In this document: one piece after another, positions 27,957 to 37,195 of the stretch | Layout of the letters: every line of letters begins with the position of its first letter | Numbering within the stretch: position 1 is the first letter of the stretch | Assembly (NCBI RefSeq): GCF_009728995.1 | Contig: NZ_VTZW01000009.1 | Location: 188,501-252,500 of the forward strand | DNA: 64,000 nt | Reading direction: 5' to 3' | Origin: Streptomonospora sp. PA3 | GTDB taxonomy: Bacteria; Actinomycetota; Actinomycetes; Streptosporangiales; Streptosporangiaceae | Made by a program: the position numbers and the translations under genes | Notes under the pieces: model-generated | Told to the model about the DNA's origin: nothing | Database searches by the model: none | The model's input: only the letters and a program-made list of their open reading frames with translations

Positions 27957-28529
27957 ATGCCCTCAAGAGCCGCGGATCCGGTCGCCTGGTCACGGGTCGA
28001 CGTATCGGCCGGACTCGGGGTGGGCGCACTCGTCGCCCAGCCCGGCGGCTTCCGGTTGGAGGCCGCCGAGACGATCGCCGATTCCGACGGCCGCTTCTCC
28101 GCGCGGTTCACCGTGCACGCCGACCTGGGCTGGTCGAGCACGAGCGCGCGGGTGGAGGCGCTTTCCACCGGCGGATCCAGCTCCGTCCAGCTGGAGCGGC
28201 GGGCCGGCGGCTGGACGGTGGACGGGCGGCGGGTGCCCGAGCTCGACGGCTGCGTGGACGTGGACGTGGCCGCCACGCCGCTGACCAACACGCTGCCGAT
28301 CCGCCGGCTGGGGCTGCGGCCGGGGGAGTACCGCGACATCTCGGCGGTCTGGGTCGACGTGCCCAGCCTGCGCGTGCAGCGGATGGCGCAGCGCTACACC
28401 CGCCTGCAGGCCGCGAACGGCCACGATCGCTACGAGTACTCCGACTCCGTCTACGGCGCCTTCGTGCTCACCGTGGACCGCGACGGCCTGGTGGTCGACT
28501 ACGAGGGCCTCGCTGTGCGCGTGCGCTGA
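27957..28529 (+). CDS. Putative glycolipid-binding family protein
   Basis: A 190-aa protein matching the Glycolipid_bind family (PF06475): GGWTVDGRRVPELDGCVDVDV, TPLTNTLPIRRLGL and QRYTRLQAANGHDRYEYSDSV are its conserved blocks. The fold is a beta-barrel and the name comes from a structural resemblance; the natural ligand is unknown. No signal peptide is visible. It converges with the nucleoside hydrolase (30-bp gap). The ribosome site is weak. Confidence 0.85.
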   Translation: MPSRAADPVAWSRVDVSAGLGVGALVAQPGGFRLEAAETIADSDGRFSARFTVHADLGWSSTSARVEALSTGGSSSVQLERRAGGWTVDGRRVPELDGCVDVDVAATPLTNTLPIRRLGLRPGEYRDISAVWVDVPSLRVQRMAQRYTRLQAANGHDRYEYSDSVYGAFVLTVDRDGLVVDYEGLAVRVR

Positions 28530-28559
28530 GCCGGCCCCTCTCCGCTCCGGGTGTCCCGG

Positions 28560-29543
28560 TCACCCCGCCGGTCGGGCCGGCAGGCCGGCGATGGGCCGCC
28601 GCGGCTCGACGGGACGGGCGAGGACGCCCTTGAGGTAGTCGAGGAAGCCGCGTGCGTCGACGTCCTCCACCACCGTCGCGTTGGGCTCCAGGCCGTGCAC
28701 GCCCCACGACATCGCCGCGTACCCGCGGGTGATCTCTCCGCTGGTCTCCACGTCGACGTTGTAGCGCCCGGTGGCGCGCATCAGTTCAGGGTGCAGCAGC
28801 AGCGCCGCGGTCAGCGAGTCGGGGTGGGTCGTGCCGTCGATGCCCACGGTGCGGTCGAACTCCAAGGTGGCCGCGCAGATGCGGGTGAAGAACCGCGCGA
28901 GCGGTGTGCCCAGCGCCTCGATCTCGGCCAGTTGGGCGGGGCCGAACACGGCCCGGTGCAGGGTCAGCGGGTGCCAGGGCACGACGACGATCTCGAAGCC
29001 GGCCGCGAAGACCGCCTTCGCGGCTTCGGGGTCGACGTAGAAGTTGAACTCGGCGGCGGGGGTGATGTTGCCGCGCCCGTTGTTGGATCCGCCCATGATG
29101 TAAAGCGTCTTGACGTTGCCGGCGAAGGCGGGGTCCTTGAGCGCGGCCGAGGCGATGTTGGTCAGCGGGCCGATCGCCACGATCGAGAGCTCGCCGGGGC
29201 GCTCGGCGGCCAGGCGGACGAGCGTGTCGACGGCGTGCTCGTCTTCGGCGGCCTGGTCGCCGTCGTCCATGGACAGGCCGCCGACCCCGTCTCCGTGCAC
29301 GTTCTCCGCGCTGACCCATGGGCGCATGAGCGGGCGCCGGCAGCCGGCGTGCACCGGCACCTCGCCCAGCCGTCCGGCGGCGTTGAGGGTGAGGAAGGCG
29401 TTGTGCAACTGGCGCTCGAAGCCGACGTTGCCGGCCACCATGGTGATGGCGCGCAGATCGGCCGCCGGGTCGAGCAGGCCGACCAGCAGCGCTACGCAGT
29501 CGTCCTGGGCGGTGTCGGTGTCGATGACAAAGGGGACGGGCAT
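28560..29543 (-). CDS. Inosine-uridine preferring nucleoside hydrolase family protein
   Basis: A 327-aa enzyme of the IUNH family, which hydrolyses the N-glycosidic bond of ribonucleosides for salvage. The calcium-binding motif is FVIDTDTAQDDCVALL (DTD-x3-DD at residues 8-15; most family members read DTDPGxDD), with further ligands in AIGPLTNIASAA and the MGG motif IMGGSNNGRGN. The THPDSLTAALLLHPEL segment supplies the late Asp ligand. Substrate preference is not predictable. Confidence 0.9.
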   Translation of the reverse strand: MPVPFVIDTDTAQDDCVALLVGLLDPAADLRAITMVAGNVGFERQLHNAFLTLNAAGRLGEVPVHAGCRRPLMRPWVSAENVHGDGVGGLSMDDGDQAAEDEHAVDTLVRLAAERPGELSIVAIGPLTNIASAALKDPAFAGNVKTLYIMGGSNNGRGNITPAAEFNFYVDPEAAKAVFAAGFEIVVVPWHPLTLHRAVFGPAQLAEIEALGTPLARFFTRICAATLEFDRTVGIDGTTHPDSLTAALLLHPELMRATGRYNVDVETSGEITRGYAAMSWGVHGLEPNATVVEDVDARGFLDYLKGVLARPVEPRRPIAGLPARPAG

Positions 29544-30054
29544 GGCGGCTCCGCAATCCGGGTGGCCGCCGTCCGGTTTCCCGCGGGAACAGGACGGCGG
29601 CGGTCTGCTCAGGGCACACTAGCGCCGGGGGCGAGCGGGCTGTCTAGAGAAGTGCGGACGCGGCCGCCGCTCGGCCGTTCCACTAAACATCGGATAATGG
29701 TCTATGTCCGGAATCAGGTAAATCTTGGCGGTGTGGTCTCCCCTTTGGGAGCGCTCCCGCGTAGACTTGTCGCAGGCCGGAAGGTCTTTCGCGGGCAAAT
29801 CCCGCGAAGATCGATTAACCGGCGCAATCGTGTATACAATCTGAGCAGAAGGTTGTCGAAGTGCCGCTGGTGCGGCAGAATTCGGCGATGGATGGTGGTT
29901 CCTCTGGGGCGGGTGCGACCAGGTCGCCGCCCGAGGTCGGAGCGAGCGCGGATCCGTTCCCGGCTTGTCGGTGCGACGGTCCCGGTCTGCCTGATCGGGC
30001 CGGTCGGCGCTCCCTGCCCGGGGATCGACAAGCACCCTAAGGCGGTGGCCCGAC
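29544..30054. other. 511-bp divergent gap containing a CelR-type operator
   Basis: No gene is visible. The region is less GC-rich than its surroundings in places (TATACAATCTGAGCAGAAGG around 29830) and holds the palindrome at 29746-29759. It must contain promoters for the nucleoside hydrolase and for the RsbW-like ATPase. Confidence 0.5.
29746..29759. promoter_or_regulatory. CelR/CebR-like operator (13 of 14 bases)
   Basis: TGGGAGCGCTCCCG differs in the last base from the TGGGAGCGCTCCCA operators upstream of the cellulase operon, and contains the perfect 12-bp palindrome GGGAGCGCTCCC. It is 187 bp upstream of the nucleoside hydrolase start on the left and 296 bp from the ATPase gene on the right. 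Confidence 0.6.
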
Positions 30055-30621
30055 ATGGCCCAGTGCGACGGAGTGGACGACGACGTCGGAATCTACACAC
30101 TCCAGGCGTTCCGCACATTCCCCGGGACGCCTGACGAATGTCGCGAGGCCCGGCTCTGGACACGCATGCACATGCGGCCGTTTCCCGATGTGGCCGACGC
30201 GGTGGAACTCGTCGTCAGCGAGTTCTTCGGCAACGCCATCCGCCACAGCGCCTCCGGCGAGTCCGGCGGCACCGTCTTCATCAGCCTGGTCGGACTGGTC
30301 TCGGGCGCGCTGCACCTGGAGGTGCACGACGAAGGCCCCCGCAGCGACCTGCCGCGCACCGCGGCCCGCGTGGTCTCGCCCGACCTCGAACGCCCTGACG
30401 GACGCGGCCTCTTCCTGGCGGCGGCCCTGACAAAGGAGTGGGGCCGGCTGCCCGTCAAGGGCGGGCGGGGATATGCCGAGCGCGGCTACACCAGCATCTT
30501 CGACGCCGTCTGCGAGCAGGACGGCGGCGAGTACAACGGCCCCATGATCACCTGGGCGGACTTCACCACATCGGTGCGCACGCCCGAGGCCGCCCGCACG
30601 GCCCAGCACTCGGTGTCCTGA
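30055..30621 (+). CDS. RsbW/SpoIIAB-like ATP-binding protein (HATPase_c_2)
   Basis: A 188-aa protein of the GHKL ATPase fold. The N box is ELVVSEFFGNAIRHSA (Asn near residue 62), the G1 box LEVHDEGPRSDLP, and the G2 box PDGRGLFLAAALTKEWG. Proteins of this kind are anti-sigma-factor kinases or their relatives; actinomycetes have dozens. No partner anti-anti-sigma factor lies nearby. The ribosome site is poor, so the start is moderately certain. Confidence 0.85.
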   Translation: MAQCDGVDDDVGIYTLQAFRTFPGTPDECREARLWTRMHMRPFPDVADAVELVVSEFFGNAIRHSASGESGGTVFISLVGLVSGALHLEVHDEGPRSDLPRTAARVVSPDLERPDGRGLFLAAALTKEWGRLPVKGGRGYAERGYTSIFDAVCEQDGGEYNGPMITWADFTTSVRTPEAARTAQHSVS

Positions 30622-30654
30622 GCCCCCGCCCGTCGAGGGCCGCAGCGGTCCCCG

Positions 30655-32208
30655 CTACGGCGCGATCTCCGGGCTCCGGGGTTGTCGGCAGTCGTGGTCG
30701 AGGGCGCGCATGAGCGCGATCATCATCAGGAAGCCCATCACGAAGAACGGCAGCCCGACCACGATGATCACCTCGGAGAGGGCGTCCAGACCGCTCTGGC
30801 CCGTGGCCACGAGCAGGGTCGCCGCCACCACCCCCTCGGTCACGGCCCAGAACACGCGCTGGCGCACCGGTCCCGCGTTCTCGGTGCCCGAGCAGAGCAT
30901 GTCGACCACCAGTGACGCCGAGTCCGAGGACGTGGTGAAGAAGATGGCCACGATCACCACGGCGAAGCCCGAGACCAGCGTGGTCAGCGGGTAGTTCTCC
31001 AGGAACGCGAAGAGCGCCCCGGGGATGTCGTTCTGCTCGACGACCTCGCGGACGAGCCCGCCGGGGCCGTCCATCTGGATGTTGAAGGCTGACAGCCCGA
31101 AGACGCTGAACCAGACGATCGTGAAGGCGGTGGGCAGCCCCAGCACGCCGAAGATGAACTCCCGGATCGTGCGCCCCTTGGAGATGCGGGCGATGAAGAT
31201 GCCCACGAACGGCGACCAGGTGATGGTCCACGCCCAGTAGAAGACGGTCCAGTCGCCCTGCCAGCCGGTGTGGTTGAAGGTGTCGTTCCAGAACGACAGC
31301 GGGACCAGCCAGCTGGCGTAGATGCCGACGCTCTCGATGATCCCCCGCATCAGGTACAGGGGCGCGCCGGTGGCCATGACGAACACCAGCAGGCCGATCG
31401 CCATGACGATGTTGATGTTGGAGAGCCGCCGGACGCCCTTGTCCAGACCGAGCGCCACCGAGACGACGGCGATGGCGGTGATCGACGCGATGATGATGGT
31501 CTGGACGGTCTTGGACTCGGGCGTGCCGAACAGCGCCGACAGCCCGCTGGTGATCTGCAGGGTGCCCAGGCCCAGCGAGACCGCGACCCCGAACAGGGTG
31601 CCCATGACCGCCAGGATGTCGATCGCCCGCCCGATGGGGCCGTTGATCTGGTCGCCGAGGAAGGGGTGGAAGATCGAGCTCACCCGCACCGGCAGCCCGC
31701 GCTTGTAGATGAAGTAGGCGAACGCCAGCGCCGGCAGGGTGAAGATGGTCCAGGTGTGCAGGCCGAAGTGGTACAGCGTGTAGCCCATGGCCTGCTCGGC
31801 CGCCTCCACGGACCGGGGCTCGACACCGCCCTGCGGCGGGTTCGCGAAATGGCTGATCGGCTCGGCGACGCCCCAGAACATCAGGATGGTGCCGATTCCC
31901 GCGGCGAACAGCATGGCGAACCATGTCATGGTGCCGTATTCGGGCTTGGAGTCGCTGGCGCCCAGCCGCACGCGTCCGTACCGGGTGCAGGCGAGCACGA
32001 GCAGGAAGACGAGGAACGTCGTGACGCCCAGGATGTAGAACCAGCCGAGATTGGTGAGCAGCCACGCCGACATAGCGCCGAATAGCGCGTCGATGGTATC
32101 GGTGAACGCGATCGACGCGACGACGAACACGACCGTCAAACCGGCCGACACCGAAAAGATCACCGGGTTCGTGTCGAGCCCGAGCCTGCGGATGGTTTTC
32201 TGCAGCAT
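30655..32208 (-). CDS. BCCT family (betaine/carnitine/choline) transporter
   Basis: A 517-aa carrier with about 12 membrane segments. The family signature is AWTITWSPFVGIFIARIS followed by KGRTIREFI (residues about 320-346), with the substrate-box tryptophans; MTWFAMLFAAGIGTILMFWG is the conserved early segment with Gly-rich sodium-site helix (GIG). It imports quaternary amines such as glycine betaine for osmoprotection. ATG 32208 has GAAAGGAAA upstream, so the much longer frame beginning at 32454 is rejected. The C-terminal tail is short, so it may lack the long osmosensing domain. Confidence 0.93.
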   Translation of the reverse strand: MLQKTIRRLGLDTNPVIFSVSAGLTVVFVVASIAFTDTIDALFGAMSAWLLTNLGWFYILGVTTFLVFLLVLACTRYGRVRLGASDSKPEYGTMTWFAMLFAAGIGTILMFWGVAEPISHFANPPQGGVEPRSVEAAEQAMGYTLYHFGLHTWTIFTLPALAFAYFIYKRGLPVRVSSIFHPFLGDQINGPIGRAIDILAVMGTLFGVAVSLGLGTLQITSGLSALFGTPESKTVQTIIIASITAIAVVSVALGLDKGVRRLSNINIVMAIGLLVFVMATGAPLYLMRGIIESVGIYASWLVPLSFWNDTFNHTGWQGDWTVFYWAWTITWSPFVGIFIARISKGRTIREFIFGVLGLPTAFTIVWFSVFGLSAFNIQMDGPGGLVREVVEQNDIPGALFAFLENYPLTTLVSGFAVVIVAIFFTTSSDSASLVVDMLCSGTENAGPVRQRVFWAVTEGVVAATLLVATGQSGLDALSEVIIVVGLPFFVMGFLMMIALMRALDHDCRQPRSPEIAP

Positions 32209-32779
32209 CCGGTTTCCTTTCAATGGGCCGCCGGCAGGCGCCGCCTTTCCCGTTTCGCGCGACCGGGGGCCGACGGGGGACCGGCACGCCGTGCGCGGGC
32301 CTGGTGGCAGGCGGTCTGCGTGCGTCCGGTTGAGATCATGGCATATGCGGGACAGAGTCGGCCGGGGCTGTCCACAGCCCGCGCGTCGGCATGGATCCCC
32401 GGGCAGGGGGACAAGTACGGACCAAGGCGAATCGCGAAAGACCGCTCGGTCCACCGCACGCGGACCGCAATTTTCGTCTGGACACTAATCTGTGATGGTT
32501 TGTCCGTTCTGCGGCAATCCTCCTAACGCTGCCCACCGCGCCCGATGCCGTCCTCAGCGGGCCCCTCGGGCCTGCGTGCTGCAATCTTTTTGCTCAGCAA
32601 GGCTGCCCGTAAAACGGCACGGAAAACTTCGCAAAAGAGATCAACCGCAGCGTTAACCGCAAATCCGGCGACTGCCGGACGGCGGAGCGGTCGGTGATCG
32701 GCGGTCTTGAACTGTGCCCTGCCGGAATCCGCCGAAATACCCCCTGCCGCGACCGGGCCCGCGGTGCGAGGATGGGAAC
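32209..32779. other. 571-bp divergent intergenic region
   Basis: It lies between the BCCT transporter and the DUF2625 gene. A 53-codon frame from 32493 (MVCPFCGNPPNAAH) has no ribosome site and is not called. AT-richer stretches (GCAATCTTTTTGCTCAGC at about 32581) probably include promoters. Nothing else was recognised. Confidence 0.45.
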
Positions 32780-33604
32780 ATGCGAGCGCTCAGCGAACTC
32801 CTGGACGTCGACGAGTCGGCCTGGCCGGCGCTGGAGGACGCGATCGAGCGAAGCCCGGTCCAGGTGCGCGTGCTGCCCGCCGACCGGCCGCGCCGCGGGC
32901 ATTCGTGCCTGCTGCAGTTGCAGGTCACCGTGCGCTCGGCGCTGGGCGCCATCGCGGCGAACTCGGGCGGGCTGCTGGTGGACGGCGGCTGGCTGCGCAT
33001 CTTCGGCGGAGCCGGCACCGAGGATTCGGGGCTGCCGAGCCTGGCGCGGGTCAACGGCTTCCCCGCCGAGGCCCGGGCCGACTGGCGGCCCGAGGGCGGT
33101 CTCGTCGTCGCACACGACGTGCTCGGCGGGGTGTTCGCCGTCAACGAAGTCGACGCCGCCGAGGCCGGCCGTCCCGGCGCGCCAGGCGAGATCTCCTACT
33201 TCGCGCCCGACACCCTGGACTGGGAGCCGCTGGGAATCGGGCACGGAGCGTGGGTCTCCTGGACGCTGTCCGGCGGTCTGGAGTCGTTCTACCGGGGCCT
33301 GCGCTGGCCCGGCTGGCGCGAGGAGATCGCCGGTCTGCGCCCCTCCCACGGGGTGTCGGTGTGGCCGTTCCTGTGGTCGGCCGAGGGGCGCGGCGACATC
33401 GCCGCCACCTCCCGCCGCAGCGTCCCGATGGCCGAGCTGATCGGTCTGCACAGCGAGCACACGGAGCTGCTCGGACTCGCCCCGCCGGGGTTCCTCGGCC
33501 ACGTCCACCACCCCGCCGCCCCCGATACCGACCGCGGCCCCGCTGCCGGCCGCGTCCGCGACCCCGCCGACGCAGGCTCCGCCGAGCACGCCCGCGGCGA
33601 CTAG
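32780..33604 (+). CDS. DUF2625 family protein
   Basis: A 274-aa protein. MRALSELLDVDESAWPALEDAI, then LQVTVRSALGAIAANSGGLL and VDGGWLRIFGG, match the conserved N-terminal half of DUF2625 (helical start then GGxLVDxGWLRxLG). The rest of the domain (GEISYFAPDTLDWEPLGIGH) is also typical. The last 30 residues are Ala/Pro-rich and probably disordered. Function unknown. ATG 32780 follows GAGGATGGG. Confidence 0.85.
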   Translation: MRALSELLDVDESAWPALEDAIERSPVQVRVLPADRPRRGHSCLLQLQVTVRSALGAIAANSGGLLVDGGWLRIFGGAGTEDSGLPSLARVNGFPAEARADWRPEGGLVVAHDVLGGVFAVNEVDAAEAGRPGAPGEISYFAPDTLDWEPLGIGHGAWVSWTLSGGLESFYRGLRWPGWREEIAGLRPSHGVSVWPFLWSAEGRGDIAATSRRSVPMAELIGLHSEHTELLGLAPPGFLGHVHHPAAPDTDRGPAAGRVRDPADAGSAEHARGD

Positions 33605-34095
33605 CGAGCAGCCGCGGCGCCCGCATCGTCGCCACGTCCGCGCATGCGGTTCTCCGACCCGCTTCCCGCATTCCGGAAATCGGATTTTCATGGCAAACCG
33701 GAGTGTTTCTCTCGTCGTGGAGATCGCATTCCGATACTTTCGGTAAAATGCGCTCCGTGATCGACTGGCGGGTCGTGCACACTCCGGGTCATTCAGTGCC
33801 GTAATAGTCCGCCGGGGTGCCCGCCTGCCGTCTCGCGGGGCACACGAGGGCGGCCTGCCGGCAAGGTGTGCAACGATAACGGCCCGAGGTCCCGAACTGG
33901 GCAAATCCGCGCAAACCACCAGGTTTCAGCGTCGGTCGCCGCAAAGCCTGGCAAGGCCGTAAAGCCGCCCTGAACACCGGAAACGTCGACATTCGCGGCA
34001 TGTTTTGACGATTCGGTAACGGCCTATGTAGTGTTCAGCACCGAGTTCTCTCGCGCATCTCCCTTCCCTCCCCACACTCCTTTGAGGTGCCTATC
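33605..34095. other. 491-bp intergenic region before the globin gene
   Basis: No gene seen. It contains a candidate promoter for the truncated haemoglobin (34006-34035) and otherwise mixed sequence with several AT-rich patches. Confidence 0.5.
34006..34035 (+). promoter_or_regulatory. Candidate promoter of the truncated haemoglobin gene
   Basis: TTGACG (34006-34011) and TAGTGT (34030-34035) are spaced by 18 bases and lie about 60 bp before the globin start, in a locally AT-richer patch. Confidence 0.45.
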
Positions 34096-34494
34096 GTGAC
34101 GAACGATTCCGACAGCATCTACGAGCGCATTGGCGGCCACGAGGCCATCGCCGCCGTCGTGGACGACCTGTACGTGCGCATTCTGGCGGACCCGGAACTC
34201 GCCGGTTTCTTTACAGGAACCAACCTGGCCAAGCTCAAAGGTCGCCAGGTGGAGTTCTTCTGCGCCGCGCTCGGCGGCCCGGACGTCTACGACGGGGGCG
34301 CCATGGACGAGGTCCACCGCGGCCGCGGCATCGAGCAGGCCCACTTCGACCTGGTCGCGGCCCACCTCGTCGACTCGCTGAAGGCGGCCGGCGTCCCCGG
34401 CCCCACCGTCGACGAGATCGTGGGCGTCGTCGCCCCGCTGGCCGACGACATCGTCGGCGGCTCGGGCGGCAGGACCGACTCGGCGGTCGGCTGA
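34096..34494 (+). CDS. glbN: Group 1 truncated haemoglobin
   Basis: A 132-aa globin of the trHbN class: [37 protein letters not shown] (in part) carries the conserved Phe/Tyr of the B helix, [16 protein letters not shown] the E helix, and [15 protein letters not shown] the proximal His (AHFD). In mycobacteria trHbN converts nitric oxide to nitrate. GTG 34096 is preferred since TTTGAGG is eight bases upstream; a GTG at 34087 overlaps that site. The flavohaemoglobin follows in the same direction, giving two NO-detoxifying globins together. Confidence 0.93.
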   Translation: MTNDSDSIYERIGGHEAIAAVVDDLYVRILADPELAGFFTGTNLAKLKGRQVEFFCAALGGPDVYDGGAMDEVHRGRGIEQAHFDLVAAHLVDSLKAAGVPGPTVDEIVGVVAPLADDIVGGSGGRTDSAVG

Positions 34495-34746
34495 GTCGGC
34501 CCTATCGACCGGACCCTCCCGGACGGCCTCCCGCGCTCACGCCCACGGGAAACCGCCGACTCGGGGAGGTTCCGGCGCACCACGGCCGAGCACCGCGCGT
34601 TCCGCGCCCGCGGACCCGCGCGCCGCGCGGCCCGCGGTGCCGGTCGGCGCGGTGTGCTGACCACTACTGCCATATGCCCCGGCTTGTCCGGTCCGTCCCG
34701 GGCGGGACGCGCCGACCGCCGGGTGCACTCCGTAAGGATCTGATAC

Positions 34747-35877
34747 GTGGACGTCACGCGGCTGAAGGACAGTTGGAAGAAGGTCGCGGCCTACGGCGAT
34801 GAGGTGCCGCTTTTCTTCTACTCCACACTGTTCCTGACACATCCCGAGACTCGGAAGCTCTTCCCGGTCAGCATGGCCGGCCAGCGCGACAGGCTGGTCG
34901 GCGCGCTCGGGCGGATCGTCTCCGACGTCGACAGGGTCGACGAGCTCGTGCCCTTCCTGCAGCAGCTCGGGCGCGACCACCGCAAGTTCGCCGTGGTCGC
35001 CGAGCACTACCCGGCCGTGGGCCAGGCGCTGCTGCACACTCTGGCGCACTTCCTCGGCCCGGAGTGGAAGCCCGAACTCGCCGAGGACTGGAGCGAGGCC
35101 TACGGGCTCGTCGCCAAGGTGATGCAGGAGGCGGCCGACGAGGCCGCCACCACCACGCCCCCCTGGTGGGAGGCGCGCGTCATCCGGCACGAGCGCCGCA
35201 CCGCCGACGTCGCCGTCCTGTGCGTGCAGCCGGAGTACGAACTCGACTTCACGCCCGGCCAGAGCGTGGCCGTGGAATCGCGCCTGCGGCCCAACGTCTG
35301 GCGCTACTTCACACCCGCCAACGCCCCGCGCCGCAACGGGACCATCGACTTCCACGTCCGCCTGGTCGGCGGCGGCCCGCTCAGCACCGCGCTGGTCCAG
35401 GGCGTGCAGCCGGGCGACACCCTGCGGCTCGGGGCGCCGGTGGGCAACCGGCTGACCCTCGGCGAGCGCCGCGACGTGCTCATGCTCGCCGGAGGCACGG
35501 GCCTGGCCCCCTTCAAGGCCATGCTGGAGCAGATGCGCGCCGAGGGCACCGAACGCCGGGCCCATCTCTTCGTCGGCGCGCCCTACGCCCGCGACCACTA
35601 CGACTACCCTGCGCTACACGAGATGACCCGGGAATGCCCGTGGCTGCGGGTGGTGCCGTGTGTGTCCCGCGAGCCGGCGCGACCGGGGGTCGAGGCGGGC
35701 GACGCCGTCGACGTCGCGCTGCGCTACGGGTCCTGGTCCCAGGAGGACGTCTACGTGTGCGGTTCCCCTGAAATGGTCACCGGAAGCCTCCGGCGCCTCG
35801 CTGCGGCGGGGATCGCCGACGAACGCATCCGGTACGAGGACTTCGACAGCAGCAGCACGAGCGGAGGAAATCCGTGA
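34747..35877 (+). CDS. Flavohaemoglobin-type protein (globin plus FAD/NAD reductase)
   Basis: A 376-aa protein. Residues 1-135 are a globin domain (FFYSTLFLTHPETRKLFPVSM; DHRKFAVVAEHYPAVGQALL), about 140-240 a ferredoxin-reductase FAD barrel (WRYFTPANAP, the RxYS-like motif) and about 245-370 the NAD-binding part (VLMLAGGTGLAPFKAML; VYVCGSPEMV). The domain set is that of Hmp, which oxidises nitric oxide with O2 and NAD(P)H, though this chain is slightly shorter. The FAD motif reads RYFT rather than RxYS. GTG 34747 has AAGGA eight bases before it. Its stop overlaps the next start (GTGA). Confidence 0.92.
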   Translation: MDVTRLKDSWKKVAAYGDEVPLFFYSTLFLTHPETRKLFPVSMAGQRDRLVGALGRIVSDVDRVDELVPFLQQLGRDHRKFAVVAEHYPAVGQALLHTLAHFLGPEWKPELAEDWSEAYGLVAKVMQEAADEAATTTPPWWEARVIRHERRTADVAVLCVQPEYELDFTPGQSVAVESRLRPNVWRYFTPANAPRRNGTIDFHVRLVGGGPLSTALVQGVQPGDTLRLGAPVGNRLTLGERRDVLMLAGGTGLAPFKAMLEQMRAEGTERRAHLFVGAPYARDHYDYPALHEMTRECPWLRVVPCVSREPARPGVEAGDAVDVALRYGSWSQEDVYVCGSPEMVTGSLRRLAAAGIADERIRYEDFDSSSTSGGNP

Positions 35878-36722
35878 CCGCACGCGAGGACGGGGGTCCG
35901 ATGAACCGGTCCCAGCAACGGCTCAGTCCAGAACGCGTCCGTGCCCAGGAGTTCTCGCGGACCCCGATCGGGCGGCGCGGGTACAACGAGGAGGAGGTGC
36001 GGCGGTTCATCGGCCGCGTCGCCGAGGACATCGCCGCCAGCGACGCCGAGAAGGCGAGCCTGCGCGCCGAGATCGACCGGCTCCGCAGGCGCTACCGCGA
36101 GCAGAACAACTCCGCCGCCGCCTTCGAGGGCCCGCCGGCCGACGCGGTCAACCTCCTCTCGGCGGCGCAGCAGCAGGCCGACGCCTACGTCGCACAGGCC
36201 CAGGAGTACTGCCGCCAGCTCACCGACCAGGCCCGCCAGCAGGCCGAGGACATCCTGGTCGAGGCCCGGGACCAGGCGGGCGCCGCCGCCGAGGAGGCCG
36301 CGCGCGGCTACCGCGCCAACGCCGGCACCTCCTACGACGCCGACCTGGAGGAGATGGAGCGCCGGGTCGCCTGGATCCAGACGTTCTGCCGGGCGGTGCA
36401 GATACAGATGCAGGCGGCCAGCGACGCGTTCTCCACGGAGATCGCCCGGCTCAGCGAGATCACCGCGGAGGCCGCCGCGAACCGCGGCGGCTCCGGCGCG
36501 GGCGAGCCCGAGGGGGCGCACCGCTCGCGGCACGCCCAGCAGGCGCCGCCGCAGCAGCCGCCCCCGCAGCAGGCCCCTCCCCAGCACGCGCCCGCGCACG
36601 GCGGAATCGGGCCCGACCCCGAGGACATCGTCTACCAGCAGCGCCACGGTGCGCCCATGGACCCCGACCGGCGGCCCTACGCCGAGGACGGCCTGCCCCC
36701 GGCCTGGTCGCAGCGCGGCTGA
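35874..36722 (+). CDS. DivIVA-like coiled-coil protein coupled to flavohaemoglobin
   Basis: A 282-aa protein. Residues about 25-75 hold a DivIVA-type N-terminus (VRAQEFSRTPIGRRGYNEEEVRRFIGRV, split) followed by long coiled coil to about residue 205 (Glu/Ala/Gln heptads) and a disordered QQAPPQQPPPQQ tail. DivIVA proteins mark curved membrane and poles. The GTG start overlaps the flavohaemoglobin stop by four bases and has GGAGGAAA upstream, so the two proteins are made together. Why a globin would be linked to a polarity-type protein is not known. Confidence 0.85.
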   Translation: MTAREDGGPMNRSQQRLSPERVRAQEFSRTPIGRRGYNEEEVRRFIGRVAEDIAASDAEKASLRAEIDRLRRRYREQNNSAAAFEGPPADAVNLLSAAQQQADAYVAQAQEYCRQLTDQARQQAEDILVEARDQAGAAAEEAARGYRANAGTSYDADLEEMERRVAWIQTFCRAVQIQMQAASDAFSTEIARLSEITAEAAANRGGSGAGEPEGAHRSRHAQQAPPQQPPPQQAPPQHAPAHGGIGPDPEDIVYQQRHGAPMDPDRRPYAEDGLPPAWSQRG

Positions 36723-36740
36723 GGCGCCGAGCCGCTGAGG

Positions 36741-36782
36741 CGCCCGTGCTGCCGCTCCCCGCGGGGAGCGGCAGCACGGGCG
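36741..36782 (+). terminator. Perfect 20-bp-stem terminator after the globin-DivIVA genes
   Basis: Bases 36741-36760 are exactly complementary to 36763-36782, leaving a two-base GC at the tip (effective loop slightly larger). It lies 19 bp after the DivIVA-like stop. There is no T-tract. Confidence 0.85.
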
Positions 36783-36810
36783 CGGCAACGGGTGCGGTTC
36801 GCCCACGTCC

Positions 36811-37195
36811 CGTTTAAGTAGTCGGTCACCACAGCGGTTGCGGCAATGGGGCTGTGATGCGCGAAGCGCTGTGCGCCCACCCGTCAGCCCACCGCCACCC
36901 GGATGAGACGCTGCGCGTCGCGTGCTCGATTCAATGCCGCCGAGCGCACGGTGCTCCTTTGCGGTGGAGTCCCGCCACGGGTGGTGCGGCTCCACCTGAC
37001 AAGTTGCGCGTGCGCTCGGCGGCAAGCTGTGCTCGCGCTTCGCGTGGCGCACCCATTGCCGCAGCCTCGGTGGTGGCCGTCCCAGGGGGTACTCGGTGGG
37101 TTCCTGGGAAGCGGTGTCCCCGCCGTCGTTATCGCAATCCAACGGTGGCGCTGCGCGCCGCGTGCTTGTCTGCCCCGTGGCCCGCCACCGCCCCT
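36811..37195. repeat. Repeat element copy R4
   Basis: It begins GTTTAAGTAGTCGGTCACCACAG and has the outer arm GGTTGCGGCAATGGGG, the inner arms GCCGCCGAGCGCAC and GTGCGCTCGGCGGCAAG, and right arm CACCCATTGCCGCAGCC. It carries a variant inner segment (CCCGTCAGCCCACCGCCACC) in place of the GGAGGCG type. Confidence 0.8.

Noticed and set aside
32209-32454. N-terminal extension of the BCCT transporter
   Set aside because: The extension is Arg/Pro-rich and hydrophilic, while ATG 32208 has GAAAGGAAA and begins the conserved first helix.
32493-32655. Small frame MVCPFCGNPPNAAH with a CxxC pair
   Set aside because: No ribosome binding site, Arg-rich random-looking continuation and no partner motif for a zinc finger.
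33780-34000. Possible tRNA or structured RNA between DUF2625 and the globin gene
   Set aside because: No cloverleaf, T-loop GGTTCRA or matching acceptor stem could be drawn.
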